DNA of 64,000 bases, taken from positions 271,001 to 335,000 of the forward strand of contig CAHIKZ030001816.1 in assembly GCA_903632075.3 (NCBI GenBank), read 5' to 3'. The stretch comes from Acanthosepion pharaonis (lineage: Eukaryota; Mollusca; Cephalopoda; Sepiida; Sepiidae). The first letter of the stretch is position 1. Each line of letters opens with the position of its first letter. Position numbers and translations under genes: made by a program. Positions 57,232 to 64,000 of this stretch are shown here, in pieces. The notes under the pieces are model-generated. The model did not search any database, had not been told where the DNA came from, and was given only the letters and a program-made list of their open reading frames with translations.

Positions 57232-57966
57232 GTACAAATGTGGCACAAGGCCGAAAAGGGGATTGGGGTAAAGGACGGTCATCACTAGTCTTAGATTAAA
57301 CTTAGCTAGCCACAATCACTGACCCTATCATACAGAACAATAATCCTTTCACCAAAACAACACATTTATCCATACCTTTCTTACTACAAACACCAAAATG
57401 CCTCTTTGACTCCATGAAAAAACCTAAATAATCCCCTTATGTACAAAATATTTGTCTGTGGGGGGGGCATAAAAACAACAACTTTTAAAAAAATGAACCC
57501 CAATGAAATATACAAAATGACAAAATATATTTACAAGAAACCAAATAAAATTAGTGTTAGTAATAAAACCCCCACAAACTCTTGAATGTGGCAGAAATAT
57601 CAGTTAACTGGACGAAATCGATGCGGGACTTATGAAAATAAAGCCACACTCATTCATCCCAAGCACTCACACAGGCACACACTCATTTATACACAACAAC
57701 AAGTACGAAAAACACACACACGAAACGAAAGGCGCCCCACATCTACCAGAGAACTGACATTACTGACCACCTAAAAAACGAGGGAGGGGATGGGGAGTTA
57801 AACTAAAGAAAGAAAAAAAAGGGGACAGAAATAAAAGGGGACCAATGAGCAAATACACCTTAGCTAAGTTTACCAGAATAGAAAAACTAAAAGAAAAAAT
57901 ACAAAAACCTAATCTAACCTAACTCCGGGATGGGTTGCCTATGTTCAACCCAGGAAAACAATATCC

Positions 57967-60900
57967 TTAATGCCTAACCGGCATCCAAATGCCACTCAAG
58001 GTCAGCCCTTTTACTCGGCACATTCGCGCAAGAATCACCCACCTTTTGCTGAATTCCGATGAGGTGAGCCGCCGCCTTTCCGTCCTGATCTTGACTTTAA
58101 GCTGATGCTTAAAGAACAAGATCAGTTGGGAAGAAGTGAACTTCTCGCCCTCATGGAATCCCTTCTGACGCGTCGTCCAAATCACGACTCTCATAACCCC
58201 TAGTAAGCAACAGAACACATAGTGTTCAGCCTTCGTCATCTGCGGCACCACATTGCTACAAACAGAACTGGCTTCCAGGACAAAAACCTTTCCATGCAGC
58301 ATGCGAACCATGAGGCCCTCAAGAAACTTGCACAACGGCACTATCACCCTGCACTGAAAGAAGGCGTGACCAATAGTCTCGACTTCCCCGTACAGCGACG
58401 ACAGTTTGGATATTTCTCCAAGCCTGCTGAACAAAGTCTCTTGCCGACCCAGAGGGCTTCACGAGTCACCAGCCAGGTGAGTGATGCCTCATCGTTATTG
58501 AGACATTTCAACCCGGGCGCCCAAGGCCATATCGAGCGAGCCTCCTGCTTCGTAAGACCGAGCTCGCCAATCAGATCATCTTGTACGGCCCCCCTAACTA
58601 AAACTTGATATAATGCCTTGCGAGACAACGCCTGGGCGTTGGAGAGACCATCCGAAACCCGTAAGAGGAGCTTCAGAGCGCGACGACATTCACGATAAAA
58701 AGAGCACTCGGCACGTGGTAAACGGCCGGCCTCTTGTTCGCACGAGTGCACACTTTTCAGGGATGGAAAATGTTTCTGGACGTCTTCTTTCCAAAAGGCA
58801 CCCTCCTCATTCGACCCACGACACATTCGGTCTAAAAAGGTAATGCGAAGCATATATTGACGGATCTCAATGCTAGGCATCCCCAGACCGCCCTCAGAGG
58901 GATGGAGGCAACAGACCTCGCGAGATACCATAGGGGCCTTGCCTCTCCACAAGAAAGAGAACAAGGTCCTGACTAATTGCATTAGTCGGGCATACGGGAG
59001 TGGAAGCACAGAGAGTCGGTAGAGGAGGATCGGATAGATGTGTGAAACACATACTTCCGCCCTTCCTTCAGGGAAAGTCTCCTCCGAGACCACAGATTAA
59101 CCGCGATCTCGGCCTTCCCTTGTACCTCCGACCAGTTCATTTCCAACTGGAGATCAGGACCGAACCAGACGCCGAGTATCTTGATCGGCCCATCCGTCCA
59201 GAGGAAAGGTCCGGGAAGAGAAACTCCCTTCCACGCACCCAACCGCAAGCCCACAGACTTATCACGGTTGATCCTGGCCCCTGTCACCATCTCATACCCA
59301 CTTATTTCTTTGCTGACTTCGTCAATCTCGGCTCTGCTCGACACAAGAGCCGAAACGTCGTCAGCATAGGCAGAATACCTGGCCGAGGTGGTAGCGCCAG
59401 GCAGGGTAATTCCGCGCAGGACCGGATTCGCCTTTAACTTGCGAAGGAATGGTTCCAACGCAAGAACGTAAAGCAAGGGCGATAGCGGACAACCTTGACG
59501 AATGGAGCGAGACAATACGAAAGGCTCCGACCTTACCCCATTCACTTCCACCAGCGCACCGGGGTCGCATACAAGAGCCGGATCCAGGAGCGAAAGTCGG
59601 CTCCGAAACCGGCCGCCGACAGGACAGCCTCCAGAAACCGATGGTCAACCCTATCGAAGGCCTTGGACTGATCTAAATTGATCAGCGCGGCTTCACTGTC
59701 GACTTGTTCTAAGATCAAGCGTACCATATGAAGGTTATCCTGAATCGTCCTGCCCTTCACAGCACAAGTCTGTTCGGGGCCAATCAGACGAGACAGGACA
59801 AGCTGCAAACGGTTGGCTAAGATCTTCGCCAAAATCTTTAAGTCAGTATTTAACATCGTCAAAGGGCGAAAGTTCCCTAACCCATCCCCACCGTTCTTGT
59901 CCTTACGCAACAACTTGATCACACCCCTGGTGAAGCGTCGAGGTAAAGACCCTGCCTCATCCAGTGGTTGTAAATCAGCTGCAGCAAAGGAACAAAAACG
60001 GGCGACAGCCTCAAGTACACTTCGTAGGGAAGTCCATCTAGTCCCGGAGACTTATCCAGGCCAACCTGCTTCAGCGCATCCCAGATTTCCGACTCTGTTA
60101 TGGGACCCTCGCACCTAGCCGCTTCAGCTGCCTCAAGGCAGGGAAAGTCAGCCAAATAGGCATCGAACTGAGCAGAGCTCAGACCGGGCTCCCTGGTGAA
60201 AAAGATCCTGAAAATAAAGCCGAAAGGCCTCGCATATGCCCGCGCTTGTAGTCACGGTCCGCTTATCCGGCAATGTGACGCACGCTATATGTCGCTTATC
60301 CGCGTTCCGATTTTCCTCTGCACGCAATTCTGCGGCCATATTCGTCGCCTCAGAAGACATTCTCTTTAGCCTAGCCCTAACTACCAGAGCTTGATCCTTC
60401 TTGATAAGCAAGGAGGCCAACTCTGCCTTAGCTAAGACTATGTCCCCACTAACACGGGATTTGACGGCCCGATCAACTTTTTCTTCTAATGCCGTTTGCG
60501 CCGCTAGTCTATCTAGATTGAGTCGACGACTAAAATCGGCAGCAAACGTTCTAATTTTTGATTTTAATTTTCCCCACCAGGCGTTACCCACAACCGCCCC
60601 CGTCAATTCCCTCTGAATCATTAGTAGCAGCTGGTCCCGGAAATCCTGTTCACCGAAAAGTGAACAGTTAAATTTCCAGTAACCAGCCAATCTAACCTTA
60701 GGCTTATCTAAGTTTACACGGACCCGGACAAGCCTATGATCCGTGTAAACTATATAATAGAAACTTGGACACTCTAAGAGCCCTACGTCGACTCGGTCCA
60801 GGTAGCTCGCAAGCGAGCCACTGGCCGAGTTGCCACTAGTTGTCCAAGTCCATGCTACCTCCTGAGGGTGCTCATTCCGGTACTTATCGACAAGATCAAA

Positions 60901-61415
60901 CCTGTCGATAAAGTCCCGAAATGCCTTCACATCAGGATTTTTAGTACCCGGTTTTTTTACCTATACGATCTATATCGGGGTCAAGGACGGCATTCCAATC
61001 CCCCGCTAAGACTACCCGACGAGAAGTCGTCAAAAACGGCTCGATCTGCCGAAACAAAGCAGGCCGCTCAGCATGAACATTGGGCGCATAAACCCCAATG
61101 AGACGTAAAGCCTTATCCTTTATAGTAACATCCAGCACGCAAAGCCTGCCCGCCGGATCTGCGAAGACAAGGGAACATGCAGCCTCCAAAGACTTGCTCA
61201 CTAGCCAAGAGACACCCCTCGAACGACCATCAAAACATGCTGAAAAAAGGGCGAACCCCTTAGACAGTATATCCTCACGGTCATGAGAAGAAAAACGGGT
61301 CTCTTTGCACACAACAAACATTCACCCCGAGGCGCTGAAGGTCACGAGAGAGCCTCGCCCTGCGAGACTCGGACCTCAGGCCCCGCACATTTAATGTAGC
61401 TAACCAGAGAGACAT
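57967..61415 (-). pseudogene. LINE copy C ORF2
   Basis: The same domains as copy B: endonuclease (ETRFSSHDREDI, GDWNAVLDPDIDR), linker, RT with KSPGLDGLPYEVY, NLDQSKAFDRVDH, SIRQGCPLSPLLYVLALEP and YADDVSALVSS, and the C-terminal cysteine finger (CRRCTGKSRLL... with a frameshift inside it). Reading-frame pieces are 61321-60941, 60930-60148, 59922-59542, 59551-58982, 59093-58344 and 58434-57967. Frame breaks differ in place from those in copy B, so most arose after the copies separated or are sequencing errors. Confidence 0.85.
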
Positions 61416-61426
61416 GAGAAGTCCGA

Positions 61427-62580
61427 TTAGGGTTGTTTACCAGCATTAAACATGGCCGGGGTAAGGATACCGACCGCGTCTCCCATAGACCCATGGCCCA
61501 TCTCATTCTTGATGGTGCCGTCTTGGGAGATACCGCCGATATCCCAGGGGAAGGTCAATTTAAGAGCTCTATACAGGGATGGGTGAACTAAAACGGGGAC
61601 CCTCCCTGCACAGAACTGTTGTAACTTTTTTAAATTGTCATTTTCTACAATGGCGATGGGCAAAGCCATCTTACAGGCATTTACAGCTTCCTCCACCATC
61701 GCCCAAGTCTGATTGGCTGCAGGTCCTGACCTAATAACTGTCAGGACCCTCTGGGCATTTGGGAAGTTTTTAGGTTCCTCAATGTCTAGGTCAGCGAACT
61801 GTTTGATAGAAAGCAGGAACTTCAAATCTTTCACCCTGTTACTATAATCCCGGGCTCTTTCGGCCTGGGCAGGGGAAATACGGCATACCTCCTCTCCTGT
61901 GTTGAAAATAAATCTTTTTTTTCTATCTTTTTTTTCTTCTTTTTGTGTTGGGCTTCTTTGCCGCTTGGGAGCAGGAGGAGGCATCTCAGCATTTTTGCCG
62001 GTGATTGCTTGGGGGTATTTGAAGGGGGTGGGTTTTTGTTTAACGGGGGAAGGAGTGGGAGTGTTCATGGGGGTATAAAAGGATCTATGCCTATAGGGGC
62101 TGGGATCTCTACTGGTGGGTTTGGCCTTTGATGGTGAAATAGCAGGCGATGAAGGGGGTTGTTTCTTCGGAGAAGGGCGGGTCTACTAGAGGACGTAGAA
62201 GGGATTGGGTCTTTTTCTTTCCGAATCCAGCCTCTTTTTAATTCTTTTAGTTTTTCGGACTTTTCATAACCGGGGTCGAATCTTTTTTGTTTTTCTTCAA
62301 ATGATTCTTCAGAGGCCGGGGCATCGCCCTTAACGTTGTTAGAGGAGTGGGGCTGTATGTGCCTTTCTTCCTAGGGGCTTCAGGGGACTGAGGACCCGCT
62401 GTCCGGCGCTTCCCTCTGGCCTTACCAGCAACCAGCCATTCCCCTCCCCCTTCTCCACAACTGCACCGGCAGCGGGCGAAGGCTCTTTGGGGAATGTGGC
62501 TTTTGATGTTGCGCCGACCGGAGGATTAACCGACCCGGTAAAAAAAAGGAGGCTGGTACGCCCATTACAGGCGAGGCGGA
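61427..62580 (-). pseudogene. LINE copy C ORF1, C-terminal part
   Basis: A frame of 213 codons (62068-61427) with a PPPAPKRQRSPTQKE patch and the conserved FCAGRVPVLVHPSLYRALK, DIGGISQDG and GSMGDAVGILT blocks. It ends 11 nt before the ORF2 ATG, as in copy B. Upstream, the linker (APRKKG, KGDAPASEES equivalents) is readable in shifted frames to about 62540. The CCHC region expected next is only partly recognisable. Confidence 0.75.
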
Positions 62581-64000
62581 ATTTTTACCTTATCAGAAGA
62601 ATTTTGGTCAAAGTTCTGTGCTTGTAGTTCTGAATGGGCCTTCTTCTCTGGGCAGGAGGAAATATGACCAGTTCTCAAACCTCCAGCAAGAAGGTTTTAA
62701 CCTTATTTAGGTCACGATAATCAAACAAAATGCCGCAAAATCTAAAAATATTTGGGATGGAGACGAAGGCCAAACATTATTTATAGCATGTAAAAAAAAG
62801 TCCAAATCCAAGTTTATGTTTATAAACGAGCCAAATATGTGTTTGGCCAATATATGCATAAAATAGAAAAGCCAGATGCTCTCTGTTACCATATGAGGAA
62901 AAACCTCAAATACAGACAAATTAGTCCTGATCGATATATATTATATTCGTATGTTTTAATTTTTAGGTCCTTTGAATATTATTTCTTTGGAATGTTGAGA
63001 CAATCATCTTTAAAACATATTTTTTTTTAAGGGTCTCGAACATAGAAAAATTGGTATATTTACTTGATTTTAGATTTGGGGTTTAATTATTTAAGGGACA
63101 AAATGATTTGATCATGTGTGATTTTATTTGGAGCAACAAATTTTGCGCGTATATATTATATACCATGAAGACATATAACAACACCTTTTTTTCAAATACC
63201 TTTAAATCTTGGACGTCTTTATGGAGCCTATCTTTACATTTAAGACGACCGTAATGTTCTACAAAGAAGTAACTGTTATATTTACATATAACTCGTTGGG
63301 GATTTATAAAAAAAGAAGTTTCTTTTCATAGAAAATGTTCTTCTTTTTAATGTTGTATATTATTTTTTTCAATTTAAATATATATGCTTAATTATAGATG
63401 GATTGATTAAATTTAGTGTCAATATGTATATATATATAAATATTATATACATATTATGAATTTTTTATAATATGTAAATATTATTCATTAAATGTATATG
63501 TTATATAAAATATTTTCACCTTTTTCAAATCAGTACAAGCACTTAAATTTGTATAATAGTGTTATAACAAATCAATTTTAAAAGTTTTAGATTATTTTAT
63601 AAATATATGAGACCATCATCTCTGTACAATCCAATGTCAGTTATACTAATTTCCTGTTATTGTGTACATGTTTATATCATATAAAAAAGACCTATAAGGT
63701 CAGATATCTTCTGTATATTTATATGTGATCCGTTGTATAATTTATGAAGGTCATTAAAGTGTTTTAATATCAATTGCTATAAGTTTATTTATGTGTATAT
63801 ACCGATTTTAAAAAATATATAATAATGCTATTGCTCTTCTAAATATATATATGTCCAGTATTGTATAGCAAAATCAATAGCATTCTGTAAAAAGTTATAT
63901 ATTGATATCGATTGTTAGTAATATATATCAACATCAAAATATGTAAGTGTACAATTTGTTTTCTCTTTATAATAGTAAAAAATTAGTTTATTTTGAATAT
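62581..64000. other. AT-rich end of window; patchy remnant of LINE 5' region
   Basis: Between 62581 and about 63160, short exact words from copy B occur in the same order (GGCCTTCTTCTCTGGGCAGG, ACCTCCAGCA, GGGATGGAG, CAACAAATTTTGCGCGTA). They are separated by unrelated AT-rich sequence. After 63160 I see only (TA)-rich DNA with no gene. Confidence 0.6.

Larger units (their letters stand above)
57232..62580 (-). mobile_element. Tx1/L1-like LINE, copy C
   Basis: It is collinear with copy B at roughly 97% identity from the 3' tail (57232) to about 62580. It has the same 3' UTR, ORF2 (61415-57967) and ORF1 end (61427). Differences include a 15-nt gap near 60795 relative to B (around 48370) and many one-base homopolymer indels. 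Beyond 62580 the match to B becomes patchy. Confidence 0.85.

Noticed and set aside
29839..64000. Search for the next K2P exon (starting with the rest of the GYG codon)
   Set aside because: I scanned for AG followed by a Tyr-Gly continuation and a second transmembrane stretch and found none by eye. It may lie outside the window.

Overview
This 64-kb window is animal (metazoan) nuclear DNA. It is AT-rich and intron-like, full of (TA)n, (CA)n and homopolymer runs, and built mostly from old, nested transposable elements. I see no bacterial operons, rRNA, tRNA gene or CRISPR array. The only host coding sequence I can support is one internal exon (29674-29838, + strand). It encodes the cap and first pore loop of a two-pore-domain potassium channel, has clean AG/GT splice borders, and is interrupted in the glycine codon of the TIG(YG) filter. 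Most of the window may therefore be introns or flanks of that gene. The element set and a tRNA-type SINE with a TA/TG tail fit a mollusc, perhaps a cephalopod. That placement is inference and weak.

Layout, left half. A Jockey-type LINE 3' end (1-1340) is followed by anonymous AT-rich DNA and a 937-bp solo LTR with ATTT target duplications (3815-4751). Next come a decayed endonuclease/RT LINE (6120-7930) and a Tc1 fragment bordered by an 818-bp hAT-type element with an 8-bp target duplication (8489-9306). A 685-bp element with 126-bp inverted repeats lies at 9525-10209. A second solo LTR (14426-19846, ATAG duplications) has been split by a Tx1/L1-like LINE (copy A). A Ty3/gypsy element (20349-26379) carries a 45-bp minisatellite of about 40 units that expanded inside the tail of its own pol gene.

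Middle. The potassium-channel exon lies between two copies of a 200-bp direct repeat, next to a SINE. It is followed by a hAT element with a BED-finger transposase (30681-33612) and a Tc1/mariner element (33833-35189). About 9 kb of AT-rich DNA follows, with one solo LTR (40431-40780, ATATG duplications).

Right. Two near-identical copies (B, C) of a Tx1/L1-like LINE lie on the minus strand, on either side of a minus-strand Ty3/gypsy element (52165-57019). LINE C lies within that element's 5' LTR. LINE B lies against its 3' LTR and has LTR-like sequence beyond its 3' end. Copy A also lies in an LTR, so all three LINE copies are associated with LTRs. That is the most interesting pattern in the window. 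Nearly all element genes are broken by frameshifts or stops, many at homopolymers, so both decay and residual sequencing error may contribute.
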